Shown piece after piece: positions 10,473-17,404 of a stretch of DNA of 64,000 bases (the stretch's first letter is position 1; every line of letters begins with the position of its first letter). The position numbers and the translations under genes are program-made. The DNA is from Bacillota bacterium (lineage in GTDB: Bacteria; Bacillota; Clostridia; Christensenellales; SZUA-584). Location: the NCBI GenBank assembly GCA_023460085.1, contig JAEWRI010000036.1, positions 62,001-126,000 of the forward strand, in the 5' to 3' direction. The notes beneath the pieces are model-generated. The model was given only the letters and a program-made list of their open reading frames with translations. It was not told the origin of the DNA and ran no database searches.

Positions 10473-10496
10473 AAAAAAGCGCCCGTAAAGGACGCC
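10473..10496 (-). terminator. Intrinsic terminator after rpmF
   Basis: Minus strand stem GCGTCC/GGGCGC with a short TTTAC loop, followed by six T residues, 20-40 nt after the rpmF stop. Confidence 0.75.
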
Positions 10497-10514
10497 TTCT
10501 CTCAGTCGGATTGC

Positions 10515-10712
10515 TTACTCGGCCTTCTCTTTTTTCTCGGTATCCATCACATGCCGGCCATTATAATAGCCGCACGTGGGGCAGGCCCTGTGCATGAGCT
10601 TCATCGCATGGCACTGCGGGCATTCGCCGATGCCCGGCGGGGTCAGCTTGAAGTTCGCGGACCGTCTCTTGCGGCCACGCTGCTTGGAAATTCGATTCTT
10701 GGGTAACGCCAT
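10515..10712 (-). CDS. rpmF: 50S ribosomal protein L32
   Basis: 65 residues, the normal L32 length. The N-terminal MALPKNRISKQRGRKRR patch is the family signature, and Cys31-x2-Cys34...Cys44-x2-Cys47 forms the zinc ribbon found in the zinc-binding version of L32. The GAGGAGGTG ribosome site lies inside the end of yceD, only 4 nt separating the two genes, so they are co-transcribed. The yceD-rpmF pair is conserved in most bacteria. In many Firmicutes fapR/plsX fatty acid genes follow; here a terminator and the surface-protein gene follow instead. Confidence 0.97.
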   Translation of the reverse strand: MALPKNRISKQRGRKRRSANFKLTPPGIGECPQCHAMKLMHRACPTCGYYNGRHVMDTEKKEKAE

Positions 10713-10716
10713 CTAT

Positions 10717-11217
10717 CTACACCTCCTCGTCATCATGCAATTTGGACAGGCCGTAAAACGGATGCGATTCGTCTACGACCGGCTTGCAGCCGCATGCGCC
10801 CTTGTTTAAATCCTGGCCGCACACGGGGCAAAGCCCCTTGCAATCCTGCCTGCACAAAAAGCGCATCGGCAGGCTCAGCACCACGTTGTCTCCCAGCATC
10901 TGCTTCAAGTCGATTTCCTCGCCCGAAAACAGGTATGTGCCCTCCTCGGGCTGCCGGGAATAATACTCTGTGAACCGTACCGACACCGGATGCAGCAGAG
11001 GCTCCAGGCACCTCGCGCATTCCACCGGCGTGGCCCCTTCAAAGGTGCCCGTTACGGTTACGCCCTGGCCGTCGAAGCGGTATTCCGCCTCCACCTGCAC
11101 GCCGTCCGGAAACGCGTAGCTTATCCCCGCGTACTCCACCGGCGGCATCGGCCCGGTATATCGCGCCGCAAACGCTTCTCCTTCATTCTGGATAGCGTCG
11201 GCGATGTCAATCTTCAT
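10717..11217 (-). CDS. yceD: YceD/DUF177 family protein, likely 23S rRNA accumulation factor
   Basis: 166 residues from ATG 11217. That start was chosen over an in-frame codon 30 nt upstream because it has GGAGAGA six nt ahead and begins MKIDIADAI. The DUF177 core is visible (ECARCLEPLLHPV), followed by a cysteine-rich tail (CRQDCKGLCPVCGQDLN...CGC) that probably binds zinc. The family is linked to 23S rRNA accumulation in E. coli and plants; that role here is by family only. It is the first gene of the yceD-rpmF operon. Confidence 0.9.
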   Translation of the reverse strand: MKIDIADAIQNEGEAFAARYTGPMPPVEYAGISYAFPDGVQVEAEYRFDGQGVTVTGTFEGATPVECARCLEPLLHPVSVRFTEYYSRQPEEGTYLFSGEEIDLKQMLGDNVVLSLPMRFLCRQDCKGLCPVCGQDLNKGACGCKPVVDESHPFYGLSKLHDDEEV

Positions 11218-11262
11218 AGTTCTCTCCAAAAAACGATGCCGGGGCATTCGTCAACGAGTTAG

Positions 11263-11291
11263 ATTATATCGATAGCGCCCGCGTATGTCAA
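11263..11291 (-). promoter_or_regulatory. Consensus sigma-A promoter of yceD-rpmF
   Basis: Minus strand TTGACA (11286-11291), 17 bp spacer, TATAAT (11263-11268): a perfect match to consensus, about 45 nt before the yceD ATG. Confidence 0.85.
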
Positions 11292-11378
11292 CCCTTTTTT
11301 GGCTTTGCGTGGGTCCGTGCGGAGGGGAAAATCGCGCGCTGCTTCTTTATCATCCCAACGAAACGCGCGGCATATTCG

Positions 11379-11399
11379 CAAAAGCGCGATTCACCGCGC
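11379..11399 (-). terminator. Possible terminator after the MBL hydrolase gene
   Basis: Minus strand GCGCG/CGCGC stem with a 6-nt loop followed by TTTT, about 30 nt after the stop at 11426. The T tract is short, so confidence is moderate. Confidence 0.45.
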
Positions 11400-11425
11400 A
11401 TGATGTTTTTAAAACCGCCATTTTA

Positions 11426-12148
11426 TCAGCGATGACGGGGCGGAATCAGCGCTTTTCCGTCCAGATAATGCCGGTACTTGCGCAAATCCTCCGGCGAAAA
11501 CGGCCTTCCGTGCGAGGGGTAAATGCGCGACGGGCTGAGCGCCAGCATCTTGTCCCACGAACGCCCGAACGCCTGCGCATCCTCTATCCATATGGTGTGC
11601 CGCGCCACGCTGATGACCGCGTTCATCGCCGCGTCGCCGCACAGCAGCTCGCCCGTTTCCTCCAGCAGCAGCCCGATGGAATCCTCCGTATGGCCCGGCA
11701 GGAACAGAATGCGCAGCGGCAGTCCCGCCGCCTTGAACACCTGATCCGCCTCGGAGGATACGAACACCGCCCTGTCCCCCAGCTTCACGGGCGGGAACGA
11801 AAACTCCTTCTTGAATTTGCTGAACAGCGACGCCGGCCACGAGGAATACCCCGCGCCGGGCGGCTCGTTGCTCTGCCCGCTCTCCAGCGCGGGTATACCC
11901 GCCGGATGCAGTATCACCTTCGCCGCGGTCCTCTCCAGCAGCGCCGAAAGAAAGCCCGCGTGGTCGTCGTGCGCGTGGGTCAGAAAGATATACTTCAGGT
12001 CTTCCAGCGCCGCCAGCTTCGCAAAGCGCTCCAGAAACTTTCCCTCGCCGCCGGGATAGCCCGTATCGACGGCAATCCACCCGACGGGCGTTTCCAGCAG
12101 GTAGTTCTTCACGATGTACCCGCCGATGTTGTGTATCCGAATGTCCAT
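11426..12148 (-). CDS. Metallo-beta-lactamase fold hydrolase
   Basis: 240 residues from ATG 12148. The zinc motif THAHDDHAG (His58, His60, Asp62, His63) is followed by LPGHTEDS, CGDAAMN and PSHGRPF, the usual further metal ligands of the MBL fold. An in-frame GTG at 12262 overlaps the stop of the HD gene (GTGA), but the extra 38 residues look non-homologous, and ATG 12148 has AGGGAGG five nt upstream. The substrate cannot be told from sequence; glyoxalase II-like thioesters or phosphodiesters are typical. It follows the HD hydrolase on the same strand. Confidence 0.85.
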   Translation of the reverse strand: MDIRIHNIGGYIVKNYLLETPVGWIAVDTGYPGGEGKFLERFAKLAALEDLKYIFLTHAHDDHAGFLSALLERTAAKVILHPAGIPALESGQSNEPPGAGYSSWPASLFSKFKKEFSFPPVKLGDRAVFVSSEADQVFKAAGLPLRILFLPGHTEDSIGLLLEETGELLCGDAAMNAVISVARHTIWIEDAQAFGRSWDKMLALSPSRIYPSHGRPFSPEDLRKYRHYLDGKALIPPRHR

Positions 12149-12258
12149 TGTGTCCTCCCTGACACCTGCCTGGACGGAACCGCCGCCGCCCGGCGAGGCA
12201 ATCTCCCGCAGCACCGGCAAGCCCGCCCGCTCAAGCCGCTTCTCCTTCTCCGCGATAC

Positions 12259-12945
12259 TCACCGGGCAGCGGAATCAAGCGCGCGGTTTAACCGCTTGCT
12301 CCCCGTCTCGTATACAGGCCGCACCTCTTCCAGCAGGCTGCCGTAAAACGCCTCGGCGGCCTTCCGCCTGCCTGCCGCCGCCTCCGCGCCGCGCTTCGTG
12401 TAGAATTGTGCGTAAATCTTCTCCAGCTTACCCTTGTATTCCTCAAAGAACGAAGGCTCCTTGTCGCCCGCCCCATCCGACACGCGACCGTCCGAAGCCA
12501 GCGAATAAAGCGGCTCGCCCACCTGCCCCTGATACAGCAGCGTACGCGCGATGCCGATTGCCCCCGTCACGTCGAGCTTGTCCGCGTCGTAAAGTATTTT
12601 CGCCTCCAGGCTTTCGGGACGGCTGCCCCCTCTATACCGATGCGTGCGGATGCACGCGGCAACCTGCTTCGCAAAGGCCTGCCCGAATCCCTGCTCCGTC
12701 AAAAAGCGATGCGCTTTCTCCGCGCCCGCGGCCGCGTGGCATACGCCGGTTTCATACTGCTCCTGCCGCCCGATGTCGTGCAGCAGACAGGCGGCAATCA
12801 GCACGCCATAATCCACGCCGTCTTCATGCGCCGCGATGTCGAGCGCCGCGTACAGCACGCGGTACACATGCTCCGTGTCGTGCGCGCTGTCGTTCATCTG
12901 CGAGCGCATATGGCTTTCCAGCCGTTCATAGGTTTCCCGGTTCAT
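12259..12945 (-). CDS. HD-domain phosphohydrolase, YedJ-like
   Basis: 228 residues from ATG 12945. The HD metal site is clear: HDTEHVYRV, LLHDIGR, IRTHRY and DADKLD in the right order. This pattern is that of small stand-alone HD phosphohydrolases (YedJ type) whose natural substrates are poorly defined. Reading upstream in frame would run through the 35-bp repeat left by the island insertion, so longer N-terminal versions are artefacts. Before insertion the gene lay about 40 nt after the hemZ stop and was probably part of that operon; now the island operon reads toward it on the same strand. Confidence 0.85.
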   Translation of the reverse strand: MNRETYERLESHMRSQMNDSAHDTEHVYRVLYAALDIAAHEDGVDYGVLIAACLLHDIGRQEQYETGVCHAAAGAEKAHRFLTEQGFGQAFAKQVAACIRTHRYRGGSRPESLEAKILYDADKLDVTGAIGIARTLLYQGQVGEPLYSLASDGRVSDGAGDKEPSFFEEYKGKLEKIYAQFYTKRGAEAAAGRRKAAEAFYGSLLEEVRPVYETGSKRLNRALDSAAR

Positions 12946-12983
12946 CGTACCCCCGTGTCGTATCAAAAGACGCTTATTGCCCG

Positions 12984-13018
12984 AACAGCGCGCGCTTGCG
13001 CTCCGCCATCTCGTCCAC
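12984..13018. repeat. Left 35-bp direct repeat, attachment site of the hemZ island
   Basis: This 35-bp sequence is identical to 15966-16000. On the minus strand it reads V-D-E-M-A-E-R-K-R-A-L-F, then GQ and a stop: the original hemZ C-terminus, now orphaned on the HD side. It marks the far end of the inserted island. Confidence 0.9.
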
Positions 13019-13032
13019 AATTCATTTCAGCT

Positions 13033-13523
13033 TTAATCCAATTTGCTTATTAGCCAATCTGAAAGATACTCCATATCACTGGACAAATCAAGAAAATAAA
13101 CCGGCTTATCTGTTAACAATCCATATGATAAAATTAGTGCGTTTTGCATATCAATACCAACAGAAACATTATGGATAGATGGTATTATTCTTCCTTCTGG
13201 CTTGTCTATTAACCTCTGAACAATAATTTCCGGACGAGTGAACAGAGTCACAAAAAAGTCTACTTTTAAACCTTTTAGCAAACTCATACTAAAAGGAGTT
13301 GACCTGTATCCGTACTCTTCATTAGTAATGGCATGTGAATCTATTATTATATTCTGGCTATTTTTTGTTTTATGAACTTTTCTAAGTAGTATCCTATCAA
13401 CTGCTCTAACATCTTGGGCGGTAATGATTTTTGAAGATTTCTCGCGTAACATCTCCTACTTACAATTTTAGAAAAGGTTGTTTTCCCACATCCGGCTATA
13501 CCAGTTAAATATATTGTCTTCAT
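13033..13523 (-). pseudogene. P-loop kinase-like protein of the island, split by a frameshift
   Basis: ATG 13523 opens MKTIYLTGIAGCGKTTFSK, a clear Walker A motif at the N-terminus. That frame then degenerates, while the downstream frame from about 13452 continues 139 residues of well-formed protein (IITAQDVRAVDRILL, NIIIDSHAITNEE, FLDLSSDMEYL). Joining the two halves near 13453-13462 gives an adenylate/deoxynucleoside kinase-like protein of about 163 residues. The total of 491 nt is not a multiple of three, as expected for a 1-nt loss or 2-nt gain. No obvious slippery heptamer is present, so a mutation or assembly error is likelier than programmed shifting. The downstream ATG at 13452 has GGAG directly ahead and could start a separate fragment lacking the P-loop. 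Confidence 0.65.
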
Positions 13524-13532
13524 TAAATTTAT

Positions 13533-14096
13533 TTATTTAACAAAAACCGCATATGGATCTTTTAATTTCGCCACATACGAAACACTCTTCTTAACACCTA
13601 TATCTGCATCAACCAGCCTATCTAAACTGATTTCAAGACAAGCTTTGTCTACATGTCCCTGTATATAATTCTCTGCTGGACGCCCCTTACTCTTTCCATA
13701 AGCTACTTCGTAAGCACTAAAAGGTATCTCAAACTCCTCTGGTATGATTTCATCCAATACAATCGCATATCTTGACCCTGTAACACAGATGCCTTGTGGT
13801 ATAGGTTTATATGTAATACCATCGACCGAAAACAACGTTGCTGGTATAACATCGGGATCGGCTTTTGAGTTAATCCTCTCCATGCAAAGATATATTGAAC
13901 CTTTTTTCGCAATTACACTTTTCGCAAATGGTTGAATTTGTTTTGTAGGATGGCATGTAGGCCCACCATATCCCCAAAAGCTCATACCAGTCTGCTCAAT
14001 TTCTTTCATTTTTCGCTTTATAATTGTATCAAAATCTTCTTTGGCATGTTGTCCAACTTTCATAAACACAAATGCATCTGTTTTGGAATTAATCAT
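13533..14096 (-). CDS. Island protein of unknown function, 187 residues
   Basis: I do not recognise a characterised family. The protein is soluble-looking, without signal or membrane segment. Notable stretches are MSFWGYGGPTCHP near residue 38, IQPFAK, and an aromatic, acidic C-terminal half ending KDPYAVFVK. Its ATG overlaps the end of the methyltransferase gene by 8 bp and its stop is 9 nt from the kinase-like gene, so it is translated as part of the same tight operon. AT-rich codon use differs sharply from host genes. The co-occurrence with a methyltransferase and a kinase suggests it could act on nucleotides or nucleic acid, but this is inference only. Confidence 0.75.
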   Translation of the reverse strand: MINSKTDAFVFMKVGQHAKEDFDTIIKRKMKEIEQTGMSFWGYGGPTCHPTKQIQPFAKSVIAKKGSIYLCMERINSKADPDVIPATLFSVDGITYKPIPQGICVTGSRYAIVLDEIIPEEFEIPFSAYEVAYGKSKGRPAENYIQGHVDKACLEISLDRLVDADIGVKKSVSYVAKLKDPYAVFVK

Positions 14097-14916
14097 TCGT
14101 CATATCTCCTTTTAGCGGAACTAACTGATAATCTGGTTGCACATATTTTCTACAAGTAAGATCCTTTACATATTTATAAATTAGTGGCTCATTTAGTCCA
14201 TAAAACTTTTCCATTTCATCTTCAGTAAGTGCTACACTTCCATAGTTTTCATTAACACTCCCAATGCGACGAAACATGATACTACATGACTTTATATTAG
14301 GGTCATCATCAAGATGATACGAATGAAATTCTGGAACCATTTCTGAAATAACAAAACCATTGTCTAAAGCAAAAGTCTGCGTATTCTTTAATACTTCGGT
14401 AGTCCAAGCCAGTGTAGGAACATCTGCTATTACTACGCATCCAATTGCCCCATTTCCTGTTGCTTCAAAACCCCTTCGCATAAATGAAGTAATGCTATGT
14501 CCCTCATTGCTAGCTCCATATGGAGGATTGCAATAAAAACAATCGAATTTATGCCAATACTCATTAGGTAATTCATCAGCAACATTGTACAAACAAGCAG
14601 ATACTAAATTGGAAATTTGATGCCGGGATGCAAAATTATTAATTGAATTTATTATGCGTTGATCAAAATCCAAGACCAAGATGCGGATTACACCTGTATC
14701 TATTTCTCCGCTTTTTTGGAGATATGCAAGTCCAAGGGCAATAGCATCTCCGTCACCAATAAATACTACACTTTTATTCGAAAACCATTTTCCGATATGT
14801 TCTATCTGTAGTAACATATCGGCATGTTTCATATATATTTGGTCTAACTCTCTTATTGGCATTGGTCTGTTATTAACAACATCAGATATTAAGTTTATAC
14901 AACGTCGCAGATCCAT
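14089..14916 (-). CDS. BpsA-like Rossmann methyltransferase of the island
   Basis: 275 residues from ATG 14916, which has AAGGAG eight nt upstream; an in-frame GTG lies 9 nt earlier. A Rossmann SAM-type motif VVFIGDGDAIALGLA is followed by an acidic strand end VLDFDQRI and the catalytic-type motif CNPPYGAS. The GDGD plus DPPY/NPPY layout resembles the branched-chain polyamine synthase (BpsA) family. NPPY is equally the motif IV of N6-adenine or N4-cytosine methyltransferases, so substrate class is open: polyamine-like aminopropyl transfer or base methylation. It is the third gene of the island operon and overlaps the next gene by 8 bp. Confidence 0.7.
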   Translation of the reverse strand: MDLRRCINLISDVVNNRPMPIRELDQIYMKHADMLLQIEHIGKWFSNKSVVFIGDGDAIALGLAYLQKSGEIDTGVIRILVLDFDQRIINSINNFASRHQISNLVSACLYNVADELPNEYWHKFDCFYCNPPYGASNEGHSITSFMRRGFEATGNGAIGCVVIADVPTLAWTTEVLKNTQTFALDNGFVISEMVPEFHSYHLDDDPNIKSCSIMFRRIGSVNENYGSVALTEDEMEKFYGLNEPLIYKYVKDLTCRKYVQPDYQLVPLKGDMTND

Positions 14917-14928
14917 AAAAACCACTCC

Positions 14929-15345
14929 TTACAAGTCTTTTAGCATCTCCAACAATTTTCTATCTCCGTCCTTTGGAAATAAGTACTTTGTAATAATCAA
15001 AACTAGCGACACAATTTCCCCAAATATTGATACAAAAAATACATTGAATTGTGTTTCAGTAATGTTGAATTTACCAATGCCAATAAGATAAAAAGCTACT
15101 GCCATCATTACAATTTGTAAGCATAATAATATAACAAAACATATGGCGTAAATTTTGCGTAACTTTCTCTCCTGCGATTGTTGTTCTGACCAAGATGAAA
15201 GCAATATATGGAGTTTATGACTCCTGTCATCAGCTTCTCGAACCCGAAGCATATCATCAATATTGCTAGGAGAAAAGCTACTAACATCCTTAATAAGCAA
15301 TTTAGTTCCGTCTGAAAACAACCCTACCGGATCAAAATCAGTCAT
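14929..15345 (-). CDS. Two-TM membrane protein of the island
   Basis: 138 residues. The N-terminal half is soluble and polar (to about residue 65). Two hydrophobic helices follow: IYAICFVILLCLQIVMMAVA, then a second one around VFFVSIFGEIVSLVLIITKY, ending in a short charged tail KDGDRKLLEMLKDL. The stop of the ImmA/IrrE gene shares one base with this ATG (TAATG), so the two are translationally coupled. Small two-TM proteins are common effectors in defence and toxin systems, where they depolarise or perforate the membrane; that role is suggested by architecture and context, not by a recognised family. Confidence 0.75.
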   Translation of the reverse strand: MTDFDPVGLFSDGTKLLIKDVSSFSPSNIDDMLRVREADDRSHKLHILLSSWSEQQSQERKLRKIYAICFVILLCLQIVMMAVAFYLIGIGKFNITETQFNVFFVSIFGEIVSLVLIITKYLFPKDGDRKLLEMLKDL

Positions 15346-15845
15346 TAAACCAACCCCAAACTGCCCAATCTAATACCCATTGCTGTTTCTGATACTTTAA
15401 ATAACTCAGCCATCTTTTCCACATCACGTAGCTCCGGCCACATTTTTCGAACCAGATCGGCGTCCATTAACAATGCTGCCGCAAACTGATTTGCTTCTAC
15501 TTCCATTGAGAAGCTTCCTTCTTCTTGCTTATCAAATTCTGTCCTAAAAAGATCTATTTGGTTATCAACAAACTCGCCATCTGCATTTAAGTGCAATAAA
15601 CTATGTCCCAACTCATGCGCGATAGTAAACCTTTTTCTCTGAATAGCATCGTTATCATTTACTAACAGGGATTTCTTCTGCCCGCGTTTTGCAATCATTC
15701 CAGACAAAGATGAATCAGAAAAAACAGCGTTTGATACTCTGATCCCCAACCTATTTGCTAGCACCACCGGATCAACAGGTATGCTATACATACCATGATC
15801 CAGCAATGTCTGATGCGCAAAAGCCTCTATCTCATTCTTCTTCAT
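15345..15845 (-). CDS. ImmA/IrrE family metallopeptidase
   Basis: 166 residues. The zinc peptidase motif HELGHSLLHL sits mid-protein, with the downstream glutamate helix EVEANQFAAALLM, both diagnostic of the ImmA/IrrE (M78, DUF955) fold. In ICEBs1 and in Deinococcus such peptidases cleave Xre/DdrO-type repressors to derepress an element or a stress regulon. Here the gene is promoter-proximal in the island and is preceded by a promoter overlapping a perfect palindrome, yet no helix-turn-helix repressor gene is encoded. Its target may therefore be a chromosomal or helper-element repressor. AGGTG lies ahead of ATG 15845. Confidence 0.9.
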   Translation of the reverse strand: MKKNEIEAFAHQTLLDHGMYSIPVDPVVLANRLGIRVSNAVFSDSSLSGMIAKRGQKKSLLVNDNDAIQRKRFTIAHELGHSLLHLNADGEFVDNQIDLFRTEFDKQEEGSFSMEVEANQFAAALLMDADLVRKMWPELRDVEKMAELFKVSETAMGIRLGSLGLV

Positions 15846-15912
15846 CTGTTCACCTCAGGGCTAGTAACAAATACATATGTAAAAATAACGCAATAAAATA
15901 CATAATATATTC

Positions 15913-15933
15913 ATATAGTATACTTGACTATAT
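15913..15933. promoter_or_regulatory. Operator-like palindrome in the island promoter
   Basis: ATATAGT, seven bases, ACTATAT: a perfect 7-7-7 inverted repeat. It covers the -10 and most of the spacer of the island promoter, the expected position for a repressor site. Confidence 0.65.
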
Positions 15934-15943
15934 AAAAAGGCAA
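15915..15943 (-). promoter_or_regulatory. Promoter of the island operon
   Basis: Minus strand TTGCCT (15938-15943), 17 bp spacer, TACTAT (15915-15920). It starts only about 20 bp inside the hemZ-side repeat and points into the five island genes. Confidence 0.7.
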
Positions 15944-15955
15944 GAATTTTCTTAA

Positions 15956-17404
15956 TTATCCTAAAAACAGCGCGCGCTTGCGCTCCGCCATCTCGTCCAC
16001 GCGCGCGATGTATTCGCGCAGGTCCTTGGTGTCCGCGGCGCGCTCGATGCGGTTCTCCTGGGCGAACAGGCGCTTGGAGATAGCGCCCGCGCCGAACGCC
16101 AGCACATCGCACAGCTCCTCCATCACGTCCACGTTGTAGAGGCACGCCGTGCCGGGCAGCGCAAAGCCGGTGTTCTGCTGGCAGCCCTTCATGTACTTCT
16201 GCCGGTACATATAGTACGGCTGGTATCCCGCCTCCGTTAAAATGCGCTGGGCCGCGTCGACGGCTTCCGCCGCCATATCGTCGGTCGGGAACGACGCCAT
16301 GTTGTCGGCGGCGAACTGCGACGCGCGCTTTACGGCCAGCGTATGCACCGTCACGTTGGCGGGCCGCAGCGACGCGACGCGAAGCACGGTGTCGGCGGTG
16401 TCGGCGGGCCCCTCTCCCGGCAGCCCCGCGATGACGTCCACATTGACGGAGAAGCCGCACCGCTCCACCCGTTCGTACGCCTCGAAGAACTGCGCGGCGG
16501 TGTGGCTGCGTCCGATGCGCGCCAGCGTATCGTCGCGCAGCGTCTGCGGGTTCACGCTCACGCGCCCCGCACCTGCTTCACGAATTATGCGCAGTTTGGC
16601 TTCCGTGATGGTGTCGGGCCGACCGGCCTCCACGGTGAACTCGTCCGCACAGCGCGCCAGCTGCGCCGCACGGCTCAGTACGCGCTCCAGGCTCGCTTCA
16701 CTGAGCGCCGTGGGCGTGCCGCCGCCCACGTAGAGCGCGCGCACGCGCCTGCCCCGCAGCAGCTCCTCCGCGCAGGAGAGCTCCCGCAGCAGCGCGTCCA
16801 CATACAGCGCTTCGGCGTCCTTGAATACGTCCGGCGTACTGGACGCGAACGAACAGTACGCGCAGCGCGACGCACAGAACGGGATGCCGATATAGATGTC
16901 GATATCGTCAGGGTTCGGGTAAAGTCCGGCCTGTGCGGTCAGTATGGCTTTGGCCAGCGCGTACTTGTCGGGCCGCACGTCAAATTCGCGGGTGAACAGC
17001 GCCATCGCGCCGTCCTCGCCCAGCCGTTCCTCGCTGTCGCGCAGCAGCCGCGTGGGCCGCACGCCCGTGAGGCTCCCCCACGGCAGCGTTTCCCCGAAGT
17101 GCCGCGAGAGCGCGCGGTACGCGCAGATTTTGGCGGCGCGCTTGGCGAAGCGCTTGGCCTCCAGCGCGGTCCTTCCGGCGGCGGTGCTGTACGCGTCCAT
17201 CGCGCCTCGTCTGCCGTTTTCGCAGACCACTGCTGCGCACTGCACGGTTTCCGCGGCTTCGTATACCGAAAGCAGCAGCGAGAGGCCCTCCGGCTCCGGC
17301 TCCGCCGTTTCCAGCAGCTCGATGCGGCGCACGTCGAGAAACAGGCGCATCACCTCGCACACCTCGCCGAACAGCGCGGGCTGCGATACGTACAGCGCCG
17401 TCAT
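15956..17404 (-). CDS. hemZ: HemZ, coproporphyrinogen III dehydrogenase-like radical SAM protein
   Basis: 482 residues from ATG 17404, which overlaps the stop of the MBL gene (ATGA). The radical SAM cluster motif is IGIPFCASRCAYCSF (CxxxCxxC, near residue 173). Upstream lie PWGSLTGVRPTRLL and downstream GGGTPTALSE, AGLPGE and the tyrosine-rich MYRQKYM region, all typical of HemZ. The family acts in oxygen-independent heme/coproporphyrin metabolism, though biochemical proof for HemZ is limited. The C-terminus now ends ALFLG because the last codons come from the island junction; the pre-insertion end was ALFGQ, still readable at 12976-13018. Confidence 0.92.
   Translation of the reverse strand: MTALYVSQPALFGEVCEVMRLFLDVRRIELLETAEPEPEGLSLLLSVYEAAETVQCAAVVCENGRRGAMDAYSTAAGRTALEAKRFAKRAAKICAYRALSRHFGETLPWGSLTGVRPTRLLRDSEERLGEDGAMALFTREFDVRPDKYALAKAILTAQAGLYPNPDDIDIYIGIPFCASRCAYCSFASSTPDVFKDAEALYVDALLRELSCAEELLRGRRVRALYVGGGTPTALSEASLERVLSRAAQLARCADEFTVEAGRPDTITEAKLRIIREAGAGRVSVNPQTLRDDTLARIGRSHTAAQFFEAYERVERCGFSVNVDVIAGLPGEGPADTADTVLRVASLRPANVTVHTLAVKRASQFAADNMASFPTDDMAAEAVDAAQRILTEAGYQPYYMYRQKYMKGCQQNTGFALPGTACLYNVDVMEELCDVLAFGAGAISKRLFAQENRIERAADTKDLREYIARVDEMAERKRALFLG
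15966..16000. repeat. Right 35-bp direct repeat inside the hemZ 3' end
   Basis: Identical to 12984-13018. It encodes the C-terminal V-D-E-M-A-E-R-K-R-A-L-F of HemZ and lies at the junction with the AT-rich island. Confidence 0.9.

Larger units (their letters stand above)
13019..16000 (-). mobile_element. Integrase-less genomic island inserted at the 3' end of hemZ
   Basis: An AT-rich block of 2982 bp (one repeat copy included) interrupts GC-rich host DNA exactly between two identical 35-bp repeats (12984-13018 and 15966-16000). The repeat is the last coding stretch of hemZ, so insertion duplicated it and restored the reading frame, changing only the terminal residues from FGQ to FLG. This is how site-specific recombinases use conserved gene ends. 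Five minus-strand genes fill the island, but none resembles a tyrosine or serine recombinase, transposase, replication protein or excisionase. It is therefore a non-autonomous element mobilised in trans or a deletion remnant of a larger one. Confidence 0.85.

Noticed and set aside
12259..13020. Longer HD-hydrolase start reaching into the repeat
   Set aside because: The extra 25 residues are out-of-frame translation of the hemZ end; ATG 12945 begins the homologous protein.
13033..13523. Programmed -1 frameshift in the kinase-like gene
   Set aside because: No X-XXY-YYZ slippery heptamer with a downstream structure is visible at the junction, so mutation or sequence error is simpler.
13019..16000. 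Insertion sequence or composite transposon
   Set aside because: There is no transposase and no terminal inverted repeat. A 35-bp direct repeat made of gene-end sequence fits site-specific recombination, not transposition.
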